Source of the DNA: Burkholderia sp. TSV86
GTDB lineage: Bacteria > Pseudomonadota > Gammaproteobacteria > Burkholderiales > Burkholderiaceae
Reading direction: 5' to 3'
NCBI RefSeq assembly: GCF_001522865.1
Contig: NZ_LOWB01000103.1
Coordinates: 93,784-157,783, forward strand
DNA length: 64,000 bases
A program made the translations under genes and the position numbers. This document shows positions 1 to 9,354 of this stretch, in pieces; within the stretch, counting starts at the first letter, position 1; the number at the start of each line of letters is the position of its first letter. The notes under the pieces were generated by a model. That model was not told the DNA's origin and searched no databases. It saw nothing but the letters and a program-made list of their open reading frames with translations.

Positions 1-2385
1 CTCGGCGAGATCGAGGCGCAGCTTGCCGCGCATGACGACGTGCGCGAGGCGGTCGCGGTGGTGTTCGGCAACAGCGCGCACGCGCGGCTGGTCGCCTATG
101 TCGAACTGACGAGCGACGCGCGAGAGCGGGCCCGCCGCGCCGACGCGGCCGAACTCGATGCGCATCTGCGCCGCACGCTGCCCGACTACATGGTGCCCGC
201 GCATATCGTCGTGCTCGACGTGCTGCCGCGCAATGCGAACAGCAAGGTCGACCGTGCGGCGCTGCCGCCGCCCGCGCATACGGCCCGCGCATACGAACCG
301 CCGCAGCATGGCGACGAAGCGGCGCTCGCCGATATTTGGCGCGAGGTGCTGGGCGTTGAGCGTATCGGCCGTGCCGATCATTTCTTCGAGCTGGGCGGCC
401 ATTCGCTTGCCGCGGTGCGGGTGGCGACGCGCGTTGCAGAGCGGCTCGCGCGCGACGTGCCGGTACGCACGCTGTTCGAGGCGCCGGTGCTCGCCGCGTA
501 TGCGCAATGCGTGGCAAGCGCCGCGCCCGCGCAGCCCGCGCCCGGCGCCGGGCCCCATGCCCGGCCCGATCCGTATGCGCTGGACGCGAGCGGCGCGTTG
601 CCGCTATCGGCCGCGCAGCGCGGGCTGTGGTTCCTGTGGCGCTCGCAGCCGGACAGCTCCGCGTACAACATTCCTGTCGCGCTGCGGCTGCGCGGCCCGC
701 TCGACGTGGACGCGCTCGCTGACGCGTTCGCGCGCGCGGCGGCCCGTCATCCGGCACTGCGCACGCGCATCGTCGAGCGGGCCGACGGCACGCCGGGGCA
801 GCGGATCGTGCCGATGCAGTCCTTCACATGGTCCGTGGTCGATCTGACGGCGCAGGCCGCGCCCGCCGACAGCGCATGCGCCGATGCCAGCGTCATCGCG
901 CCAGCCGATGGCGATGCCCGGCTGGCCGCCGCCGTGGCGCTGACCGACGACGACGCGCTCACGCCATTCGATCTGGCCGCCGACGCGCCGCTATGGCGCG
1001 CGCGGGTGATCCGGCTCGGCGCGCACGATCACGTGCTGTCGCTGGCCGTCCATCACATCGTGTCGGACGGCCAGTCGATCGATCTGTGGCTCGACGACGT
1101 GCGCGCCGCCTACGTCGCGCGGGTGACGGGTGCGCCGCTTGACGGCTCCGCGCCCGGCGAACCGAGCGGGCCGTCCCGCGCGCGCGACGTTCCCGTGCTG
1201 CCGTATGCCGCGCCGCACGCTCATCTGCCGTTCTGGCGTGATGCGCTCGCGGGCGTGCCGTCGCACACGCTGCCGCCGCCGCGCACGGGGCGCGCCGCCA
1301 TGCCGCGCTGGGACGCGGGGCGCATCGCGTTCGAGCTTGACGGCGCGCTCGTGCAGCGCGCGCGAGAGATGGCGCTCGATGCGCACGCGACGCTGCCGAT
1401 GCTGCTGCACGCGGCGCTCAACGCGGCGTTCTACCGCGCGACCGGCGCGACCGACCAGCCGGTCGGCGTGCTCGCGTCGACGCGCGAGCCGACCGGCCAA
1501 GCCGCCGAGCGCGCGCTCGGGCTGTTCATCAACGCGGTGGTCGTGCGCACGCGGCTGTCGGGCACCGATACCCCGGCCACGCTTGTCGCCACGGTGCGCG
1601 ACGCGGCGCTCGCCGCGTATGCGCACGCGGACGCGCCGTTCGCCGACGTCGTCGCCGCGTTGCGCGCACCGCGCGCGGTCAACGGCAATCCGCTGTTTCA
1701 GGTGATGTTCAACTACCTGCGCCCGGCGGGCACGGCCGCGCGCGATTGGGCGGGACTCGCGATCGACGCGTTCAACGATGTGCGGCATCACGTCGTGTTC
1801 GAGCTGGAACTCGATATCGTCGAACATCCGGACGGCCGCGTGACGGGCGCGTTCTCGTATGCGAAAGAGCGCGTCGACGACGCATTCGTCGCCGCGCTCG
1901 CGGCCGATTATCTCGATGTCGTGCAGTACTTCGTCGATGCGCCGCAGCACGCGTTCGGCGCATCCGGCGCGCGCTTCGCGCTCGCCGCGCACGATCCGCT
2001 TGCCGTCACGCCGCGGCCGCACGACGGCGCGCATGCGCATGCCGCCCGGCACGCCGCGCAGGCGCTCGCCGACGTGTGGCGCGCCTGTTTCGGGCATACC
2101 GCGCCCGCGCTGAACGACGATCTGTTCGAAGCCGGCGCGACGTCGTTCGACATCGTGCGTTTCGTCGACGCGGCATGCGCGGCGGGTTGGCCCGCATCGA
2201 TCGCCGACGTGTTCGCCGCGCCGAGTTTCGCCGCGCTCGGCGCGCGTATCGCGAGCGCGTCGCAAGCGGCGCCGGCGGCTCGGCCCGCCGCCCGGCCGGC
2301 GGATCAATCGAGGGACCAACCGGCGGACCAATCGGCCTATCAACCCACGATGCAACCGACGGCCGACGCACGCGATGCTGACTGA
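1..2385 (+). CDS. Siderophore NRPS, C-terminal part (A-end, PCP, C, PCP); 5' end outside the window
   Basis: The reading frame is open from base 1, so this is the 3' part of a nonribosomal peptide synthetase; 794 residues are visible. The first residues LGEIE are the adenylation core motif A8, and NSKVDR at about residues 80-85 is the A10 motif. A carrier domain follows (LGGHS, phosphopantetheine serine near 135), then a condensation domain with HHIVSDG near residue 351. A second carrier domain has its serine in GATS near 715. The chain ends about 75 residues later with a low-complexity Gln/Pro/Asp tail and no thioesterase or reductase domain. The downstream ornithine hydroxylase, receptor and formyltransferase point to a malleobactin/ornibactin-type hydroxamate siderophore. 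The lone C-PCP pair at the end has no A domain of its own, so release is probably by transfer to an amine; that is inference. Confidence 0.93.
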   Translation, partial: LGEIEAQLAAHDDVREAVAVVFGNSAHARLVAYVELTSDARERARRADAAELDAHLRRTLPDYMVPAHIVVLDVLPRNANSKVDRAALPPPAHTARAYEPPQHGDEAALADIWREVLGVERIGRADHFFELGGHSLAAVRVATRVAERLARDVPVRTLFEAPVLAAYAQCVASAAPAQPAPGAGPHARPDPYALDASGALPLSAAQRGLWFLWRSQPDSSAYNIPVALRLRGPLDVDALADAFARAAARHPALRTRIVERADGTPGQRIVPMQSFTWSVVDLTAQAAPADSACADASVIAPADGDARLAAAVALTDDDALTPFDLAADAPLWRARVIRLGAHDHVLSLAVHHIVSDGQSIDLWLDDVRAAYVARVTGAPLDGSAPGEPSGPSRARDVPVLPYAAPHAHLPFWRDALAGVPSHTLPPPRTGRAAMPRWDAGRIAFELDGALVQRAREMALDAHATLPMLLHAALNAAFYRATGATDQPVGVLASTREPTGQAAERALGLFINAVVVRTRLSGTDTPATLVATVRDAALAAYAHADAPFADVVAALRAPRAVNGNPLFQVMFNYLRPAGTAARDWAGLAIDAFNDVRHHVVFELELDIVEHPDGRVTGAFSYAKERVDDAFVAALAADYLDVVQYFVDAPQHAFGASGARFALAAHDPLAVTPRPHDGAHAHAARHAAQALADVWRACFGHTAPALNDDLFEAGATSFDIVRFVDAACAAGWPASIADVFAAPSFAALGARIASASQAAPAARPAARPADQSRDQPADQSAYQPTMQPTADARDAD

Positions 2386-2494
2386 GCGCCGCCTTTCCTA
2401 CCCAGTGCGCACGAGCCGCCCGCGCGGCACGCGCCGTATTTTTTCCTGCCGGCGCATCGGGCGTGCCGGCCACCTTGCCAAGGGAACCTGAGAC

Positions 2495-3877
2495 ATGCAC
2501 AGAGATACCGTATTCGACCTGATCGGCGTCGGCTTCGGACCGTCGAACCTCTCGCTTGCCGTGCGCCTTGCGGAAGCGGACCACGCCACGCCGTTCGCGC
2601 ATTGCTACATCGAGCGGCAGCCCGAATTCGGCTGGCATCGCGGCATGCTGCTCGACGACTGCCGGATGCAGATCTCGTTTTTGAAGGATCTCGTCACGCT
2701 GCGCGATCCGACAAGCCGCTACACGTTCATCAACTACCTGTACGAACACGGCCGGCTGAACGAATTCATCAATCTGAAGAACTTCTATCCGACCCGCACC
2801 GAGTTTCATGACTACCTGCGCTGGGTGGCGAACGCCTTCGACGATCGCGTCCATTATGGCGAGACCGTCACGGCCGTCGAGCCCGTCGCGGCGCGCGACG
2901 CGAGCGGCGTGATCGAAGCGCTGCGCGTGTTGTCGCGCGATCGCGAAGGGCGCGAGCGGCAGCGCGTCGCGCGCGCGCTGTCGATCGGCGTCGGCGGCGC
3001 GCCGAACGTGCCCGATGTGCTCGCGAAGCTTGGCACCGAACGTGTCATCCATTCGTCGAATTATCTGACGTCGATCGAGCGGATCGTGGGCGCGCAAACG
3101 CCCGGCGCGGCCGTGCGGGTTGCCGTGATCGGCGCGGGGCAGAGCGCGGCCGAGGTGTTCGTCGATCTCGCGCGCCGCTTCGCGCATGTCGACGCGAGCC
3201 TCGTGATCCGCTCGGGCGCGCTGAAGCCGGCCGACGACAGCCCGTTCGTCAACGAGATCTTCGATCCGGCGTTCACCGACGTCGTCTACGCGCAGCCGGC
3301 GAGCGGCCGGCGCGTATTGCTCGAGCGCTTTCGCGATACCAATTACGCGGTGGTCGACCGGCCGCTCATCGAGCAGATCTACGAAATGCTTTATTTGCAG
3401 CGCGTAGGCGGCGCGGCGCGCCACCATCTGCTCGCGAATGCCGCGATCGAGTCGGCCGAGCGTGCGGCGAACGGGCAGATCGAGCTTGTGCTGCGCGACC
3501 AGCTGACGGGCGACGCGCGCATCGAGCGGTTCGACGCGCTGGTGGTGGCGACCGGCTACCGGCGCGATGCGCACGCCGCGCTGCTCGATTCGCTCGCGCC
3601 GCACCTGGGCGACGCGCTCGCGGCGGGCGTCGCGCGCGACTACCGGCTCGCGACGCCCGCGCACTTCAAGCCGCGCATCTATCTGCAAGGGTGCTGCGAG
3701 GATAGCCACGGGCTGTCCGACACGCTGCTGTCGGTGCTCGCGCGGCGCGCCGACGAAATCGCCGCGTCGCTCGCCGGGCGCGCGCCCGCCGCGCGGGCCG
3801 AAGGCCACGCGCGGCCACGACACGATACAAGACACGACAACGGGGTGAGCGACGGCCGGATGGCAATCGCTCTTTGA
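2495..3877 (+). CDS. L-ornithine N5-monooxygenase (PvdA/SidA family)
   Basis: This 460-residue flavoprotein hydroxylates the side-chain nitrogen of L-ornithine with FAD, NADPH and O2, the first step to the hydroxamate iron ligands. GVGFGPSNLSLAV near residue 10 is the FAD-binding GxGxxN motif. VAVIGAGQSAAEVF near residue 210 is the NADPH-binding motif. VVATGYRRDA near residue 350 is the ATGY motif typical of N-hydroxylating monooxygenases. AAGGGAA lies about 10 nt before the ATG. It follows the NRPS by about 110 nt on the same strand and is homologous in role to PvdA of the pyoverdine pathway. Length is normal for the family. The C-terminal 35 residues are Arg/His/Asp-rich and look dispensable. 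Confidence 0.95.
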   Translation: MHRDTVFDLIGVGFGPSNLSLAVRLAEADHATPFAHCYIERQPEFGWHRGMLLDDCRMQISFLKDLVTLRDPTSRYTFINYLYEHGRLNEFINLKNFYPTRTEFHDYLRWVANAFDDRVHYGETVTAVEPVAARDASGVIEALRVLSRDREGRERQRVARALSIGVGGAPNVPDVLAKLGTERVIHSSNYLTSIERIVGAQTPGAAVRVAVIGAGQSAAEVFVDLARRFAHVDASLVIRSGALKPADDSPFVNEIFDPAFTDVVYAQPASGRRVLLERFRDTNYAVVDRPLIEQIYEMLYLQRVGGAARHHLLANAAIESAERAANGQIELVLRDQLTGDARIERFDALVVATGYRRDAHAALLDSLAPHLGDALAAGVARDYRLATPAHFKPRIYLQGCCEDSHGLSDTLLSVLARRADEIAASLAGRAPAARAEGHARPRHDTRHDNGVSDGRMAIAL

Positions 3878-3922
3878 CGAAGCGCGGCCGGCAGGCCGCT
3901 TTGCAACATGGAGCAACGGAAG

Positions 3923-6142
3923 ATGGAGTGGGCAACCAGCACGCGCATGCGTGCGATCGCGGCCGCGGCGGGCGTGGCGTTTTATGCGGCGGGCGCGAGT
4001 CATGCGCACGCGCAGGCGGCTCAGCCGGGCGCGGCGGCGCGGCAGCCAGGCAACCACGCGGACCAGGCCACCGCGGCGGGCGGCACGTTGCCCGCGATTT
4101 CGGTGAGCGCGAGCAAGCAGCATGACGCGGTCGTCGGCCTCGTCGCGCGGCGCAGCACGAGCGGCACGAAAACGGATACGCCGATCGTCGAGATTCCGCA
4201 GACGATCAACGTCGTCACCGCGCAGCAGATCGAGGCCACGGGCGCGACCGACATCAACCAGGCGTTTCGCTACATCCCCGGCTTCTCGAGCTACGGATCG
4301 GACAACCGCTCCGACTGGTACTCGGCGCTGCGCGGCTTCACGCCGACCGTGTTCGTCGACGGGCTGCAGGTGCCGAACACCATCAACCTGTCGAGCTGGC
4401 GCGTCGATCCGTACATGATCGACAGCATCGCCGTGCTGCGCGGGCCGACCTCGGTGCTGTACGGGCAGGGCGATCCGGGCGCGACCGTCGACGTGCAGAG
4501 CAAGCTCGCGAACGGCGAGCGCATCCGCGAAGTCGGCGTGCAGATCGGCAACTACGCGCGCAAGCAATTGATGTTCGACGTGGGCGACAAGATCGGCAAC
4601 GACGGCACGCTGTCGTACCGGGTCGTCGGCGTCGGCCGCGACGGCAACGCGCAGACGGGCCCGCTCGCCGATCAGCGCGTGTCGCTCGCGCCGTCGCTCA
4701 AGTGGAAGCCGAACGCGAACACGTCGCTCACGCTGTCGGCGACCTATCTGCAAGACTGGGGCGACACGTCGAGCAACTTCCTGCCGGCCCAGGGCACGGT
4801 GCTGCCGAACCCGAACGGCACGATCTCGCGCGATCTGTATACGGCCGATGCGAACTTCGATCATTACCGCAAGAAGCAATGGTCGATCGGCTATCAGTTC
4901 GAGCACAAGCTCAACCCGGTGTGGACATTCCGGCAGAACGTGCGCTGGATGCATCTGTCGCTCGACGATGCGTCGGTGTACGGCGGCGGGATCGACGATG
5001 CCGATCCGACGATGGCGTCGATGACCCGCTACGCGGGCGTGTTCCAGTTCAACTACAGCCGCTTCGACATCGACAATCAGGCACAGGCGAAATTCACGAC
5101 CGGCCCGCTTGCGCACACGCTGCTGTTCGGCTTCGACTACAACCGGCAGACCACCACCGACAGCGAATGGCTCGCGAAGGCGCCGAGCCTGAACATGTAC
5201 CGCCCGGTCTACGCGCCGGTCACGACCGGCATTTTCGGCGGGCCAGATGCGTATCCGCGCACCGATACGCACACCACGCTGAACGCGTTCGGCCTCTACG
5301 CGCAGGATCAGATCAAGTGGCAGCGCTGGGTGCTGACGCTCGGCGGCCGGCAGGACTGGACCCGCACCACGCAGGACGACATCGCGAATGCGGCGAGCTT
5401 CAAGCAGAACGACCATGCGTTCAGCGCTCGCGTCGGCCTGACGTACCTCGGCGATTACGGGCTGTCGCCGTATATCAGCTATGCCACGTCGTTCAATCCG
5501 CAGATCGGCCTGAAGCTGATGCAAGGCGGGCTCGCGACGCCGACGAAGGGGCGCCAGATCGAGGCCGGCCTGCGCTGGCAGCCGCCCGGCAAGAATCTGA
5601 TGCTCAACGCGGCGGTGTATCAGATCAACCAGACCAACGTGGCGATGAGCAATCCGAACGACCCGACCAGCAGCACGGTGATCCAGGCGGGCGAGGTGCG
5701 TTCGCGCGGCATCGAGTTCAGCGCGGTCGGCAATCTGACGCGCGAGCTGTCGTTGATCGCCGCGTATGTGTACCAGGACGTGAAGAACGTGAAGGCGACC
5801 GACAACACGCTGAACATGTGGCCGACCGACGTGCCGCGGCCACGCCAGATGGCGTCGCTGTGGGCTGACTGGACGTGGCGCAATGGGCCGCTCACGGGCT
5901 TCGGCGTCGGCGCGGGCGTGCGCTATCAAAGCGCGGCCGCGGGCGCGGCGGACAACTCGATATCGGTGCCGAGCTACACGCTGTTCGATGCGGCGCTGCA
6001 TTACGAGCTGCGCAACTGGCGTTTCGCGCTCAACGCGACGAATTTGTTCAACCGGCGCTACGTGAGCGGCTGCCAGTCGTATTCGGTGTGCATGTACGGC
6101 AATCAGCGCACCGTGATGGCGTCGGCGAAATACAACTGGTGA
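3923..6142 (+). CDS. fmtA: TonB-dependent ferric-siderophore receptor (ferric malleobactin type)
   Basis: Outer-membrane receptor importing the ferric siderophore with TonB-ExbBD energy. From the ATG at 3923 it has 739 residues: a basic N-terminus and Ala-rich hydrophobic stretch ending near SHAHA (Sec signal), then a TonB-box-like TLPAISVSA. The plug domain has TPIVEIPQTINVVTAQQI and RGPTSVLYGQGDPGATVDVQSK. The rest is a 22-strand barrel ending in an aromatic residue (KYNW), as BAM substrates do. An ATG at 3908 is also in frame, but GGAG at 3910-3913 is well spaced only for 3923. Family: FhuE/FpvA-type siderophore receptors without the extra N-terminal signalling domain. The symbol follows the known B. 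pseudomallei locus and rests on context, not on a search. Confidence 0.93.
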   Translation: MEWATSTRMRAIAAAAGVAFYAAGASHAHAQAAQPGAAARQPGNHADQATAAGGTLPAISVSASKQHDAVVGLVARRSTSGTKTDTPIVEIPQTINVVTAQQIEATGATDINQAFRYIPGFSSYGSDNRSDWYSALRGFTPTVFVDGLQVPNTINLSSWRVDPYMIDSIAVLRGPTSVLYGQGDPGATVDVQSKLANGERIREVGVQIGNYARKQLMFDVGDKIGNDGTLSYRVVGVGRDGNAQTGPLADQRVSLAPSLKWKPNANTSLTLSATYLQDWGDTSSNFLPAQGTVLPNPNGTISRDLYTADANFDHYRKKQWSIGYQFEHKLNPVWTFRQNVRWMHLSLDDASVYGGGIDDADPTMASMTRYAGVFQFNYSRFDIDNQAQAKFTTGPLAHTLLFGFDYNRQTTTDSEWLAKAPSLNMYRPVYAPVTTGIFGGPDAYPRTDTHTTLNAFGLYAQDQIKWQRWVLTLGGRQDWTRTTQDDIANAASFKQNDHAFSARVGLTYLGDYGLSPYISYATSFNPQIGLKLMQGGLATPTKGRQIEAGLRWQPPGKNLMLNAAVYQINQTNVAMSNPNDPTSSTVIQAGEVRSRGIEFSAVGNLTRELSLIAAYVYQDVKNVKATDNTLNMWPTDVPRPRQMASLWADWTWRNGPLTGFGVGAGVRYQSAAAGAADNSISVPSYTLFDAALHYELRNWRFALNATNLFNRRYVSGCQSYSVCMYGNQRTVMASAKYNW

Positions 6143-6244
6143 GCGCGGCGCGGCGCGCGAACCGCCTGCCGAATCTTCATCCTGCTTTTTCATCCCGACC
6201 CGCGGCGCGGCGGCACGCCGCGCCAACCACAGGACAACGTTGCA

Positions 6245-7084
6245 ATGGCAAAGAAAAAACTCGTCTACATTTGGTCGCTGCGAAACGCCGCCGCCGACAA
6301 GGCCGGCCAACAGATCGACTACAAGGGCGGCAAGCGCTACATGAAATCGGTGCTCGAATCGCTTGTCGAGGCGCTCAACGACACCGCGCTCGGTGACGTA
6401 TATTCGCTCGAACGCGTGATCTACGACGACGATGCGAACTCGCCGCGCGATCGCGAGAAGCTTGCCGAATACGGCTTCGCATACGAGCCGGGCAAGCGCT
6501 GGTTCTATCCGCCCGAGCTGCGCGTGCAGGGGCGGCCCGTCAACGATCTGCTGCTTGCGATTGCGTCCGAATACCGGCGCGAGCCGTCGGATTCACCCGC
6601 GCGGCCGGCCGGCAAGCGCGCATTCGAAGCGCGCCTGCGCGAGACGCTCGACGGGCTCGGCGCGGATCTCGTCGTGCTCGACGGGCTGCTCGTGATTCTC
6701 GACGAACTGGTGCGTCCAGGCGCGCCGTATTGCCGGCGGGTCGTCAATATCCATCCGGGCATCACGCGCGCGGATTCGCCCTACGAGCGGCGCGGTGCAT
6801 ATGCGACGCTCGATGCGCTATACGGCGCGCGCGGGCGCAAGGTGGTCGATTGGCAGACGATGGAGAGCGTGCCGGTCGAGCCGGTCAGGATGACGGGCGC
6901 GTCGTTTCACTATGTCGACAACGGCATCGATTCGGGCGAAGTGATTCATGACGTGCTGAACACCGAAATCGACGAGCGCGACACGATTCTCGAGTTGCGC
7001 TGGAACAACTTCAACCGGAGTCTGTTTCCGGCGCTGCATGAAGGGTTGGCGATGATGGCGGGGCTCGACGTCAGCGTGAGTTGA
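6245..7084 (+). CDS. N5-hydroxyornithine formyltransferase (PvdF-like)
   Basis: A 279-residue formyltransferase that moves a formyl group from N10-formyl-tetrahydrofolate to N5-hydroxyornithine, finishing the formyl-hydroxamate unit. The catalytic core is in the second half: VVNIHPGITRADSPYERRG near residues 160-178 has the Asn-x-His of the formyltransferase fold, and HYVDNGIDSGEVI near 224-236 matches the conserved HxVxxxxDxGxII block. The N-terminal 110 residues are the PvdF-specific extension. AGGA lies 11 nt before the ATG, and the gene follows the receptor by about 100 nt as the last gene of the siderophore operon. The partner substrate comes from the ornithine monooxygenase two genes upstream. 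Confidence 0.9.
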   Translation: MAKKKLVYIWSLRNAAADKAGQQIDYKGGKRYMKSVLESLVEALNDTALGDVYSLERVIYDDDANSPRDREKLAEYGFAYEPGKRWFYPPELRVQGRPVNDLLLAIASEYRREPSDSPARPAGKRAFEARLRETLDGLGADLVVLDGLLVILDELVRPGAPYCRRVVNIHPGITRADSPYERRGAYATLDALYGARGRKVVDWQTMESVPVEPVRMTGASFHYVDNGIDSGEVIHDVLNTEIDERDTILELRWNNFNRSLFPALHEGLAMMAGLDVSVS

Positions 7085-7856
7085 TGCAATAAGGCTGGCG
7101 GCGGTGCGCATGCACGATTCACTGGCGAGCGCATGCCGGGTGTTTTCGTCGGGCGGTGCCCGCGCGGCAAGCGCGAGTGCGCCGGCCGGCGCCAAGCGGA
7201 CAGTTCGATCGGCTGCCACGACACTTGGCGCGACCCGCCGGGGCAAGCCGACCGCGTGGAGATCGGCTCGCCAGTCGATGTCGCTCGCCGGGTTTTTCGG
7301 CGCGAACGCCGTGCGCTGCCGCCGTGTCGTTTGAGGCTGCGCCGGCGGATGGCATGGGCAGCGGAGCGGTGTTGTGGCGCACTTGCGCGGGAATGCAGCC
7401 ATGCGCGGTTCCCTGCTGGCGTGGCATCGATGCGATGGTCCGCGATGTTGCGTTCTTCGACGCAGCGGCCTTCGACGCAGTGGTTTTTGATGCAGTGGTT
7501 TTTGATGCGAGCACCTTCGGTGCGACGGGCCGCATCGACGCGGGAGATTGCCATTGCGTTGACGGTTGAGATCGAAGCGGCCGCCTCGGCTGAGTCGGAA
7601 TCAGCTCGACGGTCAGCGCGTGCCGTTCCGATCGTTCAGATTGCCGCGCCCATTCCGGCTTTGCCGGCGCCAGCGCCGCCGATGTTGGCCGCCATGCGCA
7701 TGCGAGTCATGCCAGCCAACGGATCGGTGCCGCAACGACCAGCGCGAACGCGCCGATGCCAAGCCGTCGCGACGCAGCCTCAGTCGTGAGCGTCACGTGA
7801 TAGTGCAAACTCGGATTTCAGCGAATGCGGCGCCTGGGCGAGCGCGGCGATCCCCG
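7085..7856. other. Gene-free region between siderophore and cobalamin genes
   Basis: About 770 nt between two convergent genes. Open frames exist on both strands, but none has a good ribosome binding site or a recognisable product, and their compositions are Arg/Ala-rich as expected for antisense frames of GC-rich DNA. The only clear structure is the short tandem repeat listed separately. No strong intrinsic terminator was seen. Confidence 0.6.
7456..7530 (+). repeat. Five tandem copies of a degenerate 15-nt unit
   Basis: Units start at 7456, 7471, 7486, 7501 and 7516. The first three read TTCGACGCAGCGGCC, TTCGACGCAGTGGTT and TTTGATGCAGTGGTT; the last two are more diverged. In the plus frame the units would read FDAAA, FDAVV, FDAVV, FDAST, FGATG. 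Copies 2 and 3 differ only by C/T changes. It lies in a gene-free stretch, so it may be a decayed coding repeat or simple slippage. Confidence 0.75.
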
Positions 7857-9350
7857 TCACAGCGGATCGCCGCTGAACAGCGCCGCGGTTGCCTGCGGAT
7901 TCGACGGCCAGTAAGCATGCAGATACGTCGCGACGATCGGGCCGTGCCGATAGACGGCTTCGCCCGGTGCGCCGTCGTCGGGCCGCGTCGCGCCGAGGCT
8001 GGGCGCGAGCGGCGTGACGAAACGCGAGTAATGAAACGTGTGCCCCGTCAGCGCGCCGAAGCGGGTGGCAAGCGTCTGCATGCCCAGGCCGGCGAAGCGG
8101 CGTTGCATCGACGCCGCGCCGGGGATCAGGCCGAGCATCGGCGTTGCCACACCGTCGGCATCGGTGAGCGTTTCGCCCAGATACAGCATCCCGCCGCATT
8201 CGGCAACGACGGGTTTGCCCGCCACGACATGCGCGGCGATTGCGCGCGCCGTCGTCGCGTTCGCCGCGAGCCGCGCCGCATGCAGCTCCGGATAGCCGCC
8301 CGGCAGATATAGCGCGTCGCAGCCGTCGGGCAGCGGCTCGTCGGCGAGCGGCGAAAAAAACGCGAGCTGCGCGCCGAGCGCTTGCAGCGCGTCGAGATTG
8401 GCCGGATAGATGAACGAAAACGCCGCGTCGCGCGCGATCGCGATCCGCTTGCCGGCGAGACGGCCGCCGGTATGGGCCGCTTTGGCGGGCAGGCCGCTGA
8501 TTGCCGCGGCGGCGCCGGTTGCCGAACGGGTTACGTGATCGGCGGGCAAAAGTGCCGTTGTCGCGGCCGGATGCGTACCGCCGATATCGCCGGCGGGCGC
8601 CGGCACGAATATGTCGCGATTGCCCGCATCCAACACGTCCGCCATTCCGCAAGCGGCATCGCCACGAACGTCATGGCTCGCCGCGCCGAACTCGACGACA
8701 GGCGGCAGCGCCGCGAGCGCCGTCGCCGCGAGCGCATCGGCTGCGCGTTCGATGCGCGCTTCGAGATCGGCGATATCGTCGGGCTGATGCAGGCCGAGGT
8801 GCCGCTCGGGCAGTGCGATCAGCGGATCGCGCGGCAGATGGCCGAGCCAGCGAATCGATTGCGGCAGCGCGTCGCGCAGCAACGCCGCGTGGCGCTCGGA
8901 GCCGACGCGATTGGCGAGCACGCCGTGCAACGGCACGCCGGGCCGGAATTGCGCGAGTCCGAACGCGATCGCGCCGAAGGTCTGCGCGATCGACTGCGCG
9001 GAGATCACCGCGGCGACCGGCACGTGAAACGCCCGCGCGAGGTCCGCGCTCGACGGCGTGCCGTCGTAAAGGCCCATCACGCCTTCGATCAGAATCACGT
9101 CGGCCTCGCGTGCGGCGCGCGCGAGCAGTGCGCGGCAATCGCGCTCGCCGACCATGCCGAGATCGAGCGAATAAACGGGTGCGCCGCTCGCGCGCGCGAG
9201 CAGCATCGGGTCGAGAAAATCCGGCCCGGTCTTGAATACGCGCACGCGCCGCCCGAGCCGCCAGTGATGGCGTGCGAGCGCCGCCGTCACCGAGGTCTTG
9301 CCCTGGCCGGACGCGCTCGCCGAAATGAATAGCGCGGGGCAGGCGGGCAT
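7857..9350 (-). CDS. cobB: Cobyrinic acid a,c-diamide synthase
   Basis: A 497-residue ATP- and glutamine-dependent amidotransferase that amidates the a and c side chains of (hydrogeno)cobyrinic acid. The N-terminal dethiobiotin-synthetase-like domain has the P-loop-like SASGQGKTSVTAALARHH near residues 10-25 and VILIEGVMGLYDG near 85-97. The C-terminal type-I glutamine amidotransferase domain has LPGGYPELHA and the nucleophile region PVVAECGGMLYLGE near 355-370, with a late TFHYS histidine. It begins 4 nt after the cobO stop, so the two are translationally coupled. The middle (about residues 225-300) holds an Ala-rich linker longer than usual. Confidence 0.95.
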   Translation of the reverse strand: MPACPALFISASASGQGKTSVTAALARHHWRLGRRVRVFKTGPDFLDPMLLARASGAPVYSLDLGMVGERDCRALLARAAREADVILIEGVMGLYDGTPSSADLARAFHVPVAAVISAQSIAQTFGAIAFGLAQFRPGVPLHGVLANRVGSERHAALLRDALPQSIRWLGHLPRDPLIALPERHLGLHQPDDIADLEARIERAADALAATALAALPPVVEFGAASHDVRGDAACGMADVLDAGNRDIFVPAPAGDIGGTHPAATTALLPADHVTRSATGAAAAISGLPAKAAHTGGRLAGKRIAIARDAAFSFIYPANLDALQALGAQLAFFSPLADEPLPDGCDALYLPGGYPELHAARLAANATTARAIAAHVVAGKPVVAECGGMLYLGETLTDADGVATPMLGLIPGAASMQRRFAGLGMQTLATRFGALTGHTFHYSRFVTPLAPSLGATRPDDGAPGEAVYRHGPIVATYLHAYWPSNPQATAALFSGDPL

Positions 9351-9354
9351 CGGC

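Noticed and set aside
2006..6310. Very long minus-strand open frame (1434 codons) opposite the siderophore genes
   Set aside because: It is antisense to three well-supported genes, is Arg/Ala/His-rich with no domain, and reflects the lack of stops in the complement of GC-rich codons.
7156..7569. 137-codon plus frame containing the 15-nt repeats
   Set aside because: No ribosome binding site and no recognisable domain upstream of the repeats; codon use is not convincing.
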